NCBI GenBank assembly: GCA_025210375.1
Contig: JAOASB010000041.1
Location: forward strand, 1 to 64,000
Length of the DNA stretch: 64,000 nucleotides
Direction: 5' to 3'
Origin: Maledivibacter sp.
GTDB taxonomy: Bacteria > Bacillota > Clostridia > Peptostreptococcales > Caminicellaceae
The notes under the pieces are model-generated. The model ran no database searches. It had not been told where the DNA came from and was given only the letters and a program-made list of their open reading frames with translations. Made by a program: the position numbers and the translations under genes. How positions within the stretch are numbered: position 1 is the stretch's first letter; the number at the start of each line of letters is the position of its first letter. This document shows positions 25,203 through 33,342 of this stretch, piece after piece.

Positions 25203-25892
25203 ATGAATTGCAGTATACACCATGATAAAGAAGCAAGTTTTAGATGCTTTGAATGTGGGGAAGTGATTTGTAAAGAATGTGCAACAGAAATGAATGGAAA
25301 GATAGTATGCAAAAAGTGCTTTGAGAAGCAGAGGACTAAGGCCAATGATAATTCTTTAGATATTGATAAGTTTATTGATAAACCAATAATAAATAATAGA
25401 TATACTGGAAAGTATAATTCTTTTTGGGCCTTTATATTTTCATTAATCCCTGGGGCTGGGCAAATGTATTTTGGATTAATGAAGAGGGGTCTTCAGATAA
25501 TGCTACTATTTATTACACCCATGTTTTTAGGAAGTATGTTATACTCAACTAATGGAGTACTAGTACTGCTTAATTTTATAATTTGGTTTTATAGCTTCTT
25601 TGATTGTCAACATATAAGAAGAGCAATTAATGAAGGAGAGGCACTTGATGATACACTTATTTGGGATATAAATATTCAGGGAATAAATTATAAGCATGTA
25701 GGTATGGGATTAATAGTATTGGGAGGCTTAACTATATTAAATAATGGATTCTATAGGTTATCTGACTATATCCGTACTAACTATTCAAATGATATATATT
25801 ATTTTTTTAGATTTATTAGACAATCAAGCTTTCCAGTACTACTTATAATAATTGGAGTATTTTTACTAAAGAAGGCTAAAGCTCAGAAATAA
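25203..25892 (+). CDS. B-box zinc finger membrane protein
   Basis: A 229-aa protein. The first ~40 residues form a B-box-type zinc finger (CSIHHDKEASFRCFECGEVICKECA, with C-x-x-H and C-x-x-C pairs, then KIVCKKCF). Next come hydrophobic segments, the first being FWAFIFSLIPGAGQMYFGLMKRG, which resembles TM2-type proteins, and a C-terminal pair of helices. The first ATG (25200) is only 3 bp after GGAGGG, so I chose the second (25203). It ends the ECF sigma operon. Similar B-box proteins often accompany ECF sigma/LiaF genes in Clostridia. Function unknown. Confidence 0.75.
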   Translation: MNCSIHHDKEASFRCFECGEVICKECATEMNGKIVCKKCFEKQRTKANDNSLDIDKFIDKPIINNRYTGKYNSFWAFIFSLIPGAGQMYFGLMKRGLQIMLLFITPMFLGSMLYSTNGVLVLLNFIIWFYSFFDCQHIRRAINEGEALDDTLIWDINIQGINYKHVGMGLIVLGGLTILNNGFYRLSDYIRTNYSNDIYYFFRFIRQSSFPVLLIIIGVFLLKKAKAQK

Positions 25893-25907
25893 GATTGGGG
25901 GTAAGGG

Positions 25908-25938
25908 CTGTTTCTAAATATATTTAGGAACAGTTTTT
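25908..25938 (+). terminator. Terminator of the ECF sigma operon
   Basis: CTGTTTCTAAATA and TATTTAGGAACAG (one G-T pair) form a 13-bp stem with no separate loop bases, followed by TTTTTCTTT. Confidence 0.82.
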
Positions 25939-26011
25939 CTTTATTTGGGAAGGACGATTGTATATAAAATAGAATAATACAAAATAGAAATATAGAAAGA
26001 GGGAATATAAA

Positions 26012-26269
26012 ATGGGTGAATTAAATAAACTTCCAAACATAGGAAAAGCCTTGGAGAAAAGGCTAAATGAAGTAGATATAGTTACAAAGGATGAACTATT
26101 GAGCTTAGGCAGTAAAGAAGCCTTTAAGAAATTAAGAGAAGTAGATGGAGGAGCATGTCTTAATTCATTATGTGCATTGGAAGGGGCAGTTCAGGGAATT
26201 AGATGGCATTATTTACCCAAAGAGGTTAAGAATGATTTAAAGGAGTTCTTAAATTCTCTAGAGGTATAG
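26012..26269 (+). CDS. TfoX C-terminal domain protein
   Basis: An 85-aa protein that matches only the C-terminal domain of the TfoX/Sxy competence regulators: LPNIGKALEKRLNEVDIVTKDELLSLGSKEAF and GACLNSLCALEGAVQGIRWHYLP (quoted in parts). The helix-hairpin-helix-like GIG motif suggests a nucleic-acid or protein contact. Stand-alone TfoX-C proteins occur in many Firmicutes and have no known role in competence. AAAGAGGG precedes the ATG. It appears monocistronic. Confidence 0.85.
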   Translation: MGELNKLPNIGKALEKRLNEVDIVTKDELLSLGSKEAFKKLREVDGGACLNSLCALEGAVQGIRWHYLPKEVKNDLKEFLNSLEV

Positions 26270-26387
26270 AGTAAATGAGTATGGATCAAAGAATAATATT
26301 GCTGTAAATCATCCATAATTAGAAATAAGAGTAAACATATTCATAAAGGTATCCAAAGGGAAATCTCAGTGTTAAGTTTTGTTATTT

Positions 26388-26543
26388 GAGGAAATTGAAT
26401 AAATCTAACTTGGCAGAAGTGCATACTATATAGGGATTTTAGTATAAACTTTAACTTATACAAGTCCAGAATACCCAGAACCGTCGCATATTTGTACATT
26501 TATATGAAAATCAAGGGTTATAAATAGGTTGTATCTGGAATAT
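26388..26543 (+). repeat. Family A left fragment joined to a decayed family B element
   Basis: GAGGAAATTGAATAA and CTAACTTGGC match the left end of A. They are followed at 26429 by TATAGGGATTTTAG, the left end of B. The right parts of both are degenerate. Together they fill the gap between the TfoX-C and TspO genes; nothing else is seen there. Confidence 0.6.
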
Positions 26544-26601
26544 TAATTAAATATAGTACAGCTTCATATGAATATATAAAATAAGTTTGGAGGGATGGAG
26601 C

Positions 26602-27099
26602 TTGTTAAATTTATTTAGAGTTAATGGTAAAATTAACTGGGCCGCTTTGATAATTAGTATTATTATCCCATTATTGGTAGGTTTTCTTAGCTCATACTTT
26701 ATTATGGATTCGTATCAAGCCTTTGAAGAGCTAAACAAACCCAGTTTTGCACCGCCGGCTTCCCTTTTTGGGCCTGTTTGGACAATATTATATATACTTA
26801 TGGGTATAGCAAGCTATAGAGTTTGGATGTATGGAACGGATAGACAGGATGTAAGGAGTGCCCTTCTATTTTACGGATTACAGCTGGTATTTAATTTTCT
26901 ATGGCCTATAATTTTCTTTGGATCAGGATTAAGGGGGCTGGCATATATTGAGATAATTATATTGCTAATACTTGTAATAATAACCACATTCAAATTTTAT
27001 AATATAGACAAAATCTCAGGATATTTATTAATTCCATATGTATTATGGGTTGCATTTGCTTCTGTATTAAATCTGTCAATATGGTTATTAAATAGATAG
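26602..27099 (+). CDS. TspO/MBR family membrane protein
   Basis: A 165-aa five-helix membrane protein of the TspO (tryptophan-rich sensory protein) family, which binds tetrapyrroles and related ligands. Family features: LNKPSFAPPASLFGPVWTILYILMGIASYRVW (about residues 49-80, quoted in part) and FNFLWPIIFFGSGLRGLAYIEI, then LIPYVLWVAFASVLNLSIWLLN. The start is uncertain: TTG at 26602 has GGAGGG 8 bp upstream, while a TTG at 26587 overlaps that site. Its role in this anaerobe is unknown. Confidence 0.88.
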   Translation: MLNLFRVNGKINWAALIISIIIPLLVGFLSSYFIMDSYQAFEELNKPSFAPPASLFGPVWTILYILMGIASYRVWMYGTDRQDVRSALLFYGLQLVFNFLWPIIFFGSGLRGLAYIEIIILLILVIITTFKFYNIDKISGYLLIPYVLWVAFASVLNLSIWLLNR

Positions 27100-27165
27100 A
27101 AATACTTGAAATACATTGAAAATATGTGATAAGATATAGAAAAGAAGGATGAAGGAGGTGTGAAG

Positions 27166-27285
27166 ATGAGAGACAAGATTTTAGTTGACCATTTTTTGGA
27201 TAAACTACCAGCTAATTATAATATAGCATTTACTTTGTTAAACCAAGGGGGTAGTCCGTCCAAAATTGAATATTATGTCAACTGA
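27166..27285 (+). CDS. Small protein (39 aa), unrecognised
   Basis: An ATG frame of 39 codons with AGGAGGTG at a spacing of 7 bp. A candidate promoter is upstream: TTGAAA near 27108 and TAAGAT after an 18-bp spacer. A terminator follows about 50 bp after the stop. The peptide is soluble, begins MRDKILVDHFLDKLP and has the motif NQGGSPSKIEYYVN at its end. I do not recognise a family. It could be a real small protein or a leader peptide for the ABC-F gene further downstream. Confidence 0.55.
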   Translation: MRDKILVDHFLDKLPANYNIAFTLLNQGGSPSKIEYYVN

Positions 27286-27333
27286 GATCAAGTAATTCAT
27301 CTTTACCTAACTAAAATCTAAATCGGTTATTAA

Positions 27334-27368
27334 TCCAGGTAGGAGTTTACTTGCCTGGGTTTTTTTAA
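27334..27368 (+). terminator. Terminator after the 39-aa small ORF
   Basis: CCAGG(TAG) and (CTTG)CCTGG form the stem, followed by GTTTTTTTAA. This gives the small ORF a self-contained transcription unit. Confidence 0.78.
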
Positions 27369-27379
27369 TGTAATCTTAC

Positions 27380-27483
27380 TATAGAGAGTTCCAAGTAAAT
27401 CTTAATTTATACATAGGAAAGTATCCGATGTTTCTAGGGATTTTTGATATATATGAATTAAAGTTTTGACTGGAATCTCTATA
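27380..27483 (+). repeat. Repeat family B, 104-bp copy
   Basis: Begins TATAGAGAGTTCC and ends GGAATCTCTATA. Exactly 104 bp. It lies between two terminators upstream of the ABC-F gene. Confidence 0.87.
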
Positions 27484-27508
27484 ATAATATAGTATGAGAA
27501 ACTTTATC

Positions 27509-27548
27509 AATGCTCGGGTAGGTAGTTATTCACTCGAGCATTTTTTAT
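27509..27548 (+). terminator. Terminator in the leader of the ABC-F gene
   Basis: AATGCTCG (27509-27516) and CGAGCATT (27535-27542) with TTTTTTA after it. It lies about 75 bp before the ABC-F start and has no gene of its own immediately upstream, so it may be an attenuator for the ABC-F gene. The latter is inference. Confidence 0.7.
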
Positions 27549-27621
27549 GTTTAACTTAAAAGAATGATCCAAAAACTTGGTACTTGGAACATATAACCTG
27601 CAACTTAAAGGAGGAATAAAA

Positions 27622-29520
27622 ATGATAGAAATCGCTTTAAAAAATATTCAAAAGTATTATGGTGCAAATAAAGTGCTTAGGGATATAAGCTTTGAAGCCC
27701 TTGGATCAGATAGAATAGGAATATTAGGGAGAAATGGAACTGGGAAAACTACAATTTTCAAGATTATAGCTAAACTAGAAGGTTATGAAGAGGGTACTTT
27801 ATCCATAAGAAAGGGTGCCAACATAGGATATCTAGATCAAATTCCAGAGTTTCCCAAGGATTATAGGGCAATGGATGTACTGAATGAAGCATTTAAAGAC
27901 GTTCTAAGAATTAAGGAGAAACTAAGAAGTCTAGAGAATGAGATGATCAATCTACAAGATCAAGAGCTAGACAATATAATGGGAAGATATGGGGAGTTAC
28001 AAATACAGTATGAAAGTCAAGGCGGATATGAGATAGAAGAGAAGATCAGTAAGATATGTACGGGTTTGAAGATTAATGAAGAGTTTAAAGAAAGACTATT
28101 TCATACTTTAAGTGGTGGGGAAAAGACCACCATCATGTTGGGTAAAATATTACTTCAAAATCCAAGCATACTTTTACTTGACGAGCCGACTAATCACTTA
28201 GATATAGCTTCTGTTGAATGGCTGGAAGAGTTTTTAAGGGATTATCAGGGAACAGTGCTTATAATATCCCATGATAGATATTTTCTCGATTCAGTAGTAG
28301 ATAAAATAGTGGAAATAGAAGATGGAAAGTCAAATATTTATAATGGAAATTATTCTTATTATATACAGGAAAGAGAAGTAAGGCTGGCTCAGCAGATGGA
28401 AGCATATAAATCTCAACAGAAAAAAATAAAATCCATGGAAGAAGCAATTAAAAGATTTAAGGATTGGGGAAATCGTGGGGATAATGAAGATATGTTTAAG
28501 AAAGCAGCAAGTATGCAAAAAAGAATTGATAAGATGGAAAAGATAGATAGACCCATTGTGGAAAAGCCTAATATGAAGCTTGATTTATCCACAAGCTCTA
28601 GGTCCGGAAGGGACGTTATAGAAATAAGTGGATTGACAAAAGGCTTTGATGATAAAGTCCTATTAAGGAATCTGGACTTTCATGTTAAGTATTCAGAAAA
28701 GGTGGCTATTTTAGGAAAGAATGGCTGTGGGAAATCCACACTCATAAAGATACTATTAAATGACATAAAGGTGGATAAAGGACAGGTGAAAATAGGATTG
28801 GGGGTAAAGATCGGATATCTTCAGCAGGAAATAGAATTTAGTGATAAAGAACATACTATTATAGAGGTTTTCAGAGAAGATTATCCAGTATCCGAAGGAC
28901 AGGCCAGGGGAATACTTGCAAGATTTTTATTCTATGCCGATGATGTATTTAAAAAGGTAAAGAATTTATCGGGAGGAGAGAAGGTAAGACTAAAGCTGTG
29001 CATCCTTATGCACAAGGATATAAATCTCTTAATACTAGATGAACCTACCAATCATCTAGATATCGATTCCAGGGAGATGCTAGAAAAAGCCCTTGGAGAT
29101 TTTGATGGGACTATAGTATTTATATCCCATGATAGATACTTTATTAATAAAATAGCCCAAAGAATAGTGGATTTTAATGATAAGAAGCTGGTGAATTATG
29201 TTGGAGATTATAATTATTATAAAGAAAAAAAGTTACAAGAAACATTAGTTAGAAACACAGGGTCTAATAAGAATAGGGTAAAGAAGGAAAGAATTAGACA
29301 TAAAATGACTAAGGATGGTGGTAATAATAAACTAGAGGGAGCGGTTAAAGCCTTGGAGCAGGAAATTGAAGCCCTAGAAAATCAAATTGAAACTCTAGAT
29401 GATCAGTTGGCTAATCACTCCCATGATTATGAAAAATTAGCAGGTATTCATAAAGAAAAATGTGATTTGCAGCAAAGCCTTGATAGCCTATTGGAGGAAT
29501 GGATAAACCTAAGTTCATAA
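27622..29520 (+). CDS. ABC-F family ATPase
   Basis: A 632-aa protein with two ATP-binding cassettes and no membrane domain. Walker A sites: GRNGTGKTT (about residue 36) and GKNGCGKST (about residue 372). Signatures: LSGGEKTTIMLGK and LSGGEKVRLKLC, each followed by LLLDEPTNHLDI or LILDEPTNHLDI. A linker of about 90 residues with a charged helix joins them, and the C-terminus is a coiled coil (EQEIEALENQIETLDDQL). ABC-F proteins act on the ribosome. This could be a housekeeping type (EttA/Uup/YkpA-like) or an antibiotic-protection type. ATG 27622 has AAAGGAGG upstream; an earlier TTG frame lacks one. Confidence 0.9.
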   Translation: MIEIALKNIQKYYGANKVLRDISFEALGSDRIGILGRNGTGKTTIFKIIAKLEGYEEGTLSIRKGANIGYLDQIPEFPKDYRAMDVLNEAFKDVLRIKEKLRSLENEMINLQDQELDNIMGRYGELQIQYESQGGYEIEEKISKICTGLKINEEFKERLFHTLSGGEKTTIMLGKILLQNPSILLLDEPTNHLDIASVEWLEEFLRDYQGTVLIISHDRYFLDSVVDKIVEIEDGKSNIYNGNYSYYIQEREVRLAQQMEAYKSQQKKIKSMEEAIKRFKDWGNRGDNEDMFKKAASMQKRIDKMEKIDRPIVEKPNMKLDLSTSSRSGRDVIEISGLTKGFDDKVLLRNLDFHVKYSEKVAILGKNGCGKSTLIKILLNDIKVDKGQVKIGLGVKIGYLQQEIEFSDKEHTIIEVFREDYPVSEGQARGILARFLFYADDVFKKVKNLSGGEKVRLKLCILMHKDINLLILDEPTNHLDIDSREMLEKALGDFDGTIVFISHDRYFINKIAQRIVDFNDKKLVNYVGDYNYYKEKKLQETLVRNTGSNKNRVKKERIRHKMTKDGGNNKLEGAVKALEQEIEALENQIETLDDQLANHSHDYEKLAGIHKEKCDLQQSLDSLLEEWINLSS

Positions 29521-29646
29521 AGAACAACATCACCATTTATTATTTAACCATTATTATGTATAATTAAATAGTATTAAAAGCACATAAACTATAAAAAAAT
29601 TAAAAAAATATAATTATAGGATAAAATAAATATTAGGAGAGATAAA

Positions 29647-30789
29647 ATGGCAAAATTTGAACTTATGGCTACATCAGCCTTTGGAATAGAAGCTGTGGTT
29701 GCTAGGGAAATTAAGGAGTTAGGCTATGAAAATGTTGTAGTTGAAAATGGAAGGGTAACATTCACGGGAAATGAGGAGGCAATATGTAAATCTAACCTAT
29801 GGCTTAGATGTGCGGATAGAGTATATTTAAAGGTAGGGGAATTTGTAGCCACAACCTTTGAGGAGCTTTTTCAGCAGGTAAAGGCATTACCATGGGAAAA
29901 CTATCTTCCCATAGATGCTAATTTTCCGGTGAATGCAAAATCAGTAAAATCCAAGCTTTTTAGTTTGTCGGATATCCAAGCAATTTCTAAGAAGGCTGTA
30001 GTTGAAAAAATGAAGGAAACCTATATGCAGGATTGGTTTGAGGAAAGCGGAAGCAAGTATCCTATAATGGTATCTATATTGAAGGATAAGGTTACAGTAT
30101 CAATAGATACCAGTGGGGCTGGACTCCACAAAAGGGGCTACAGGGAAGTGGGAAGTGAAGCACCTCTAAAGGAAACCTTGGCAGCGGCAATGATAAAGAT
30201 AAGTAGATGGCGTCCCGATAGAGTTTTTATTGATCCATTTTGTGGTTCGGGAACTATTCCCATAGAAGCAGCTCTAATAGGAAGGAATATAGCACCTGGG
30301 CTTAACAGGGGATTTATTTCAGAACAGTGGGATATAGTTCCTAAGGAGCTATGGAAAAAGATAAAAAAAGAAGCCTATGAGGCTATAGATCACGATATAG
30401 AGTTAAATATCTCAGGATACGATATAGATGGTAGAGTAACTAACATAGCCATGAACAATGCCATTGAAGCCGGAGTAGATGATTGCATCCATTTTCAAAA
30501 AAGACCCGTAGGTGAGCTTAGCTCAAAGAAAAAATACGGATACATAGTATGTAACCCACCCTATGGGGAGAGATTAAGTAAAAAAAGAGAGGTAGAAAGG
30601 CTTTATAAGGAAATGGGCAAGGCCTTTGGGAACCTTGATACATGGTCATATTATGTGATTACCTCCCATGAAGGCTTTCAAGAATCCTTTGGCAGAAAAG
30701 CCGATAAAAATCGAAAGCTTTACAATGGACGTATCAAATGCTATTACTATCAGTATTTCGGACCAAGACCGCCTAGGAGAAGTGAATAG
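29647..30789 (+). CDS. THUMP-domain class I rRNA (guanine-N2) methyltransferase (RlmL/YpsC-like)
   Basis: A 380-aa SAM-dependent RNA methyltransferase. An N-terminal ferredoxin-like/THUMP part (about residues 1-160) precedes the Rossmann domain with DPFCGSGTIPIEAALIG (about 195-212) and the base-flipping NPPYGERL (about 302-309). This is the YpsC/RlmL-N arrangement that modifies a guanine in 23S rRNA. The ATG has AGGAGAG upstream. It ends the conserved block; the following DNA is filled with transposase relics. Confidence 0.92.
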   Translation: MAKFELMATSAFGIEAVVAREIKELGYENVVVENGRVTFTGNEEAICKSNLWLRCADRVYLKVGEFVATTFEELFQQVKALPWENYLPIDANFPVNAKSVKSKLFSLSDIQAISKKAVVEKMKETYMQDWFEESGSKYPIMVSILKDKVTVSIDTSGAGLHKRGYREVGSEAPLKETLAAAMIKISRWRPDRVFIDPFCGSGTIPIEAALIGRNIAPGLNRGFISEQWDIVPKELWKKIKKEAYEAIDHDIELNISGYDIDGRVTNIAMNNAIEAGVDDCIHFQKRPVGELSSKKKYGYIVCNPPYGERLSKKREVERLYKEMGKAFGNLDTWSYYVITSHEGFQESFGRKADKNRKLYNGRIKCYYYQYFGPRPPRRSE

Positions 30790-30853
30790 TATATATGAAA
30801 TAGAAAGTAACCGGTTTTTTTGATTTTAATGTATTGATTAATTGGATTTTTGG

Positions 30854-30948
30854 AACTCAAAGGTAGGCGGCAAGAGTTTTAGGAATATCTCCGAATATAG
30901 TTTTTAAGGCAAAATATATAGAAGCAAACGAACCGTCCTGTTGCTTCT
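30854..30948 (+). pseudogene. 3' remnant of a REP-associated transposase element
   Basis: Reads as the last ~20 codons of the transposase encoded at 32100 (AARVLGISPNIVFKAKY), followed by GAAGCAAACGAACCGTCC, the element's right inverted end. The rest of the element is missing. It is one of three generations of the element within 2 kb. Confidence 0.8.
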
Positions 30949-31067
30949 ATGATTTAATATATCCTTTACTATAAATTAAAGAAGCCATTTACGTTTCCTT
31001 GACAACAATCTGCTAAATTGATTAAATTTGCAAACTAATATTATATATAAATATGGTGGCGATTATA

Positions 31068-31289
31068 ATGATAACTTTTTTACTTAAATCGGTTTTTGCT
31101 GGTATCATTACTCATATAGTATTAAACTATGTTAATGGTATTTTAAAATTCAAAGAGAAAATTTATGATAAAATCAATGACATTATCTTAACAAAAATCG
31201 TCCTTGCTTTTACTTTAGTAGTGCTTTTTAGCATATTAGTGGGAGGGGCAACGGTAACCATTTCATTTTTTTTAAGCTATAATTTATAG
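31068..31289 (+). CDS. Small membrane protein, unrecognised
   Basis: A 73-aa protein with two hydrophobic segments (SVFAGIITHIVLNYVNGIL near the N-terminus and IVLAFTLVVLFSILVGGATVTISFFL near the C-terminus) separated by a charged loop. The ribosome site is weak (ATGGTGGCG upstream of ATG 31068; an ATG at 31053 is also in frame). A terminator follows 35 bp after the stop. It lies in a relic-rich region; no function can be assigned. It might be a leftover of a lost module. Confidence 0.4.
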   Translation: MITFLLKSVFAGIITHIVLNYVNGILKFKEKIYDKINDIILTKIVLAFTLVVLFSILVGGATVTISFFLSYNL

Positions 31290-31322
31290 TAGGGGTGATA
31301 CCAGCGAAACTGTAACCAGGGG

Positions 31323-31356
31323 CAAAGTAGATATTATATGAACTCTACTTTGTTTT
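31323..31356 (+). terminator. Terminator after the small membrane protein gene
   Basis: CAAAGTAGA (31323-31331) and TCTACTTTG (31344-31352) followed by TTTT. It supports the 73-aa frame as a transcribed unit. Confidence 0.75.
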
Positions 31357-31366
31357 CAAGAATCAA

Positions 31367-31764
31367 GGGGACGGTTCGTTTGCTTCTTATCGAAATACAT
31401 AGAGTAGAATGGAATTTATGAAGACAATCACAATACCTAGAACAGCGAGGAGAAAGAGTAAGATAGGAATAAATTATATAATATTTAGAGGAATAAATCA
31501 TCTGGATATTTTTCTTGAAAAGGATGACTTTGAACAATATATCTGTAGATTAAAAAAGATATCTAAAAATATGAGTTAGAGATATATGCATATTGCCTTA
31601 TGGCAAAACATGTTCACTTATTAAAGTGAAAGAGAGATGATAATTATAAAGGTGAAAAAAATTGAAGGAGTAACTCAAAGGCAGGCGGCAAGAGTTTTAG
31701 GAATATCTCCGAATATAGTTTTTAAGGCAAAATAGATGGAAACAAACGAACTGTCCCCTTGCTT
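31367..31764 (+). pseudogene. Internally deleted REP-associated transposase element
   Basis: Left end GGGGACGGTTCGTTTGCTTC and right end GAAACAAACGAACTGTCCCC bracket a decayed gene. The first ~50 codons are recognisable (PRTARRKSKIGIN, LEKDDFEQY), but the start codon is ATA instead of ATG. A frameshift and stop follow (SKNMS*), the middle is deleted, and the final ~25 codons remain. It cannot make a full transposase but might be moved in trans. Confidence 0.82.
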
Positions 31765-31810
31765 TGGGAAATCTTTTAGATAATGCTATAGAAGCCTGTG
31801 AGAAAGTAGC
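31761..31810 (+). pseudogene. Relic of a histidine kinase (ATPase N-box fragment)
   Basis: Codons starting at 31761 read ALGNLLDNAIEACEKV, the N-box of an AgrC/GHKL-type sensor kinase. No further kinase sequence is present before or after; the frame continues into non-homologous DNA. A lost sensor gene is the simplest explanation. Confidence 0.55.
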
Positions 31811-31872
31811 GGCGCCATGGGGACTGTCCCAGTGGCAAAGCAGAAGCTTAAACTTTAAATTACATAACACCA

Positions 31873-31903
31873 AAAACGACTCTAAAATGAGTCGTTTTTA
31901 CTT
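31873..31903. terminator. Orphan terminator-like hairpin
   Basis: AAACGACTC and GAGTCGTTT flank a 6-base loop and are followed by TTACTTTTTTT. No intact gene lies directly upstream; it may belong to the lost kinase gene. Confidence 0.6.
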
Positions 31904-32030
31904 TTTTTGACAATATACATACCAAATACCATGTTTCATCGACCACTTTTATAAAAGCTATTGAAAATATTTGAAAAACGAATAGAATAAAAGACAAATA
32001 TGGAATTAAATGGTGAAAAATGGAATCAAA

Positions 32031-32892
32031 GGGACGGTTCGTTTGCTTCCAAACAAAACACATGATATACTAGAGTAAAAAGCCACGAGGAGAATCACAA
32101 TGCCTAGAACAGCAAGGAAAAAGAGTAAAACAGGAATAAACCATATAATATTTAGAGGAATAAATTATCTAGACATCTTTCTTGAAAAGGATGACTTTGA
32201 AGAATATATTTACAGATTAGAAAAGATATCCATGAAATACGAGTTGGAAATATATGCATATTGCCTCATGACAAACCATGTTCACTTATTAATCAAAGAG
32301 GGAATAGAAGATATTTCGGCTTCACTAAAAAGACTAGGTACAGGATATGCCCAGTGGTACAATAAAAAATATAGAAGATGTGGACATGTATTTCAAGATA
32401 GATTTTTAAATGAACCAGTAGAAGATGATGCATACTTACTAACGGTATCCAGATATATACATATGAACCCCGTAAAGGTAGGAATGACCCAAAAACCAGA
32501 GGAGTGGAAATGGAGCAGTTGCAGAGGGTATTATTCTATAGACATACCGAATAGTATACTGAAGAGAGATAAAGTATTAAGCTGCTTTTGTGATGATAGA
32601 GAAAAAGCAGTAATGGGATATAAAGAATATATGAAGCAAGAAAATAACGACAAATGTATGGAATATAGAATATCAAAGAAGAGTGATAGTGAGGTATATG
32701 AAGCCCTTGCTTGTTTAATGGAAGGGATACCAGTACATAGCCTAATGGCACTGGAAAAAAGAAAAAGAGATATGATAATTGCAAAGGCAAAGAAAATAGA
32801 GGGAGTACCCCAAAGGCAGCTAGCAAGAGTTCTAGGAGTATCTCCCAATATAGTTTTTAAGGCAAAATAAATAGAAGCAAACGAACCGTCCC
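32031..32892 (+). mobile_element. REP-associated tyrosine transposase element with inverted ends
   Basis: Perfect 19-bp inverted ends GGGACGGTTCGTTTGCTTC (32031-32049) and GAAGCAAACGAACCGTCCC (32874-32892) bracket one intact transposase gene. Two decayed relatives lie within 1.2 kb upstream. The same end motif also occurs alone near 33715 (GCCGTCCCC). The element appears to have inserted in or beside a small reading frame whose tail is at 32906. Confidence 0.85.
32100..32870 (+). CDS. REP-associated tyrosine transposase (Y1/HUH family)
   Basis: A 256-aa protein related to IS200/IS605 TnpA and RAYT nucleases. The HUH motif is seen as MTNHVHLLIKEG (about residues 56-67), and the candidate catalytic tyrosine lies in GTGYAQWYNKKYRRCGHVFQDRF (quoted in part). 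N-terminus PRTARKKSKTGINHIIFRG is typical. The C-terminal ~50 residues (VPQRQLARVLGVSPNIVFKAK) form a helix-turn-helix that may bind the palindromic ends. Cacgaggagaatcacaatg context gives GAGGAG before the ATG. It is predicted to nick single-stranded DNA at the hairpin ends. It is the only intact copy in the window. Confidence 0.88.
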   Translation: MPRTARKKSKTGINHIIFRGINYLDIFLEKDDFEEYIYRLEKISMKYELEIYAYCLMTNHVHLLIKEGIEDISASLKRLGTGYAQWYNKKYRRCGHVFQDRFLNEPVEDDAYLLTVSRYIHMNPVKVGMTQKPEEWKWSSCRGYYSIDIPNSILKRDKVLSCFCDDREKAVMGYKEYMKQENNDKCMEYRISKKSDSEVYEALACLMEGIPVHSLMALEKRKRDMIIAKAKKIEGVPQRQLARVLGVSPNIVFKAK

Positions 32893-32905
32893 CTTGCTTC
32901 GCTGC

Positions 32906-32992
32906 GAATACTGGAGATATAATACAGGCAGTAAGATATGGGGTCCTTGGTATGCAGGTGAATATGCTGATCCTGATTGGATTAAATTATAG
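32906..32992 (+). pseudogene. C-terminal fragment of an unknown Trp/Tyr-rich protein
   Basis: Directly after the transposon end, 28 codons plus stop encode a peptide that begins EYWRYNTGSKIWGPWYAGEY and has five Trp in total. There is no start codon; the upstream part was removed or displaced by the element. The composition suggests the tail of a secreted peptide or enzyme. A small membrane protein gene follows 18 bp later with a good ribosome site, so the two may have been an operon. Identity is unknown. Confidence 0.4.
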
Positions 32993-33010
32993 TTATTTAG
33001 GAGGATTTTT

Positions 33011-33283
33011 TTGAATACATATACCATTATAATTCTTAATATTAGTTTATCTACGCTATGGTATAAATTTATAGAGAATAGAATAACCGGAAAAATCCAA
33101 TATTGGAATTGTAGGTTAAAGCAAATTTTATTGCAATTACCGTCTGTAATTTATGTAATTAATATAAACTTAAAAAATAAAAATTTACGTGAAGTTTCTA
33201 TTGGAAATAGTTATGTGATGATGACAATATGTCTTCTCATTACAGTATATATGATTTTAAATTATTATAAGAAACACGAATAA
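33011..33283 (+). CDS. Small membrane protein, unrecognised
   Basis: A 90-aa protein starting with TTG 9 bp after GGAGG. It has an N-terminal hydrophobic segment (TIIILNISLSTLWYKFI), a basic middle region (RLKQILLQL) and a C-terminal hydrophobic segment (YVMMTICLLITVYMILNYY). A terminator follows. It stands 18 bp after the stop codon of the truncated Trp-rich fragment. An immunity-type or accessory role to that lost product is conceivable but cannot be shown from sequence. Confidence 0.5.
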   Translation: MNTYTIIILNISLSTLWYKFIENRITGKIQYWNCRLKQILLQLPSVIYVININLKNKNLREVSIGNSYVMMTICLLITVYMILNYYKKHE

Positions 33284-33302
33284 ATTAAATCATATATGAC
33301 AA

Positions 33303-33342
33303 ATAGACCCAACAACAGATGCACTATTGTTGGGTCTATTTA
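33303..33342 (+). terminator. Terminator after the 90-aa membrane protein gene
   Basis: ATAGACCCAACAA and TTGTTGGGTCTAT form a 13-bp perfect stem with an 11-base loop, followed by TTAAG. The strong symmetrical stem could work in both directions. The following ~500 bp (to 33860) hold only relic-like DNA and transposon-end fragments (GTCCCCTT at 33717 and 33732). Confidence 0.75.

Noticed and set aside
31297..31330. ACCAGCGAAACTG and GGGGCAAAG look like part of a c-di-GMP-I riboswitch.
   Set aside because: The order and the second helix do not fit, and no gene follows after the terminator. Probably coincidence.
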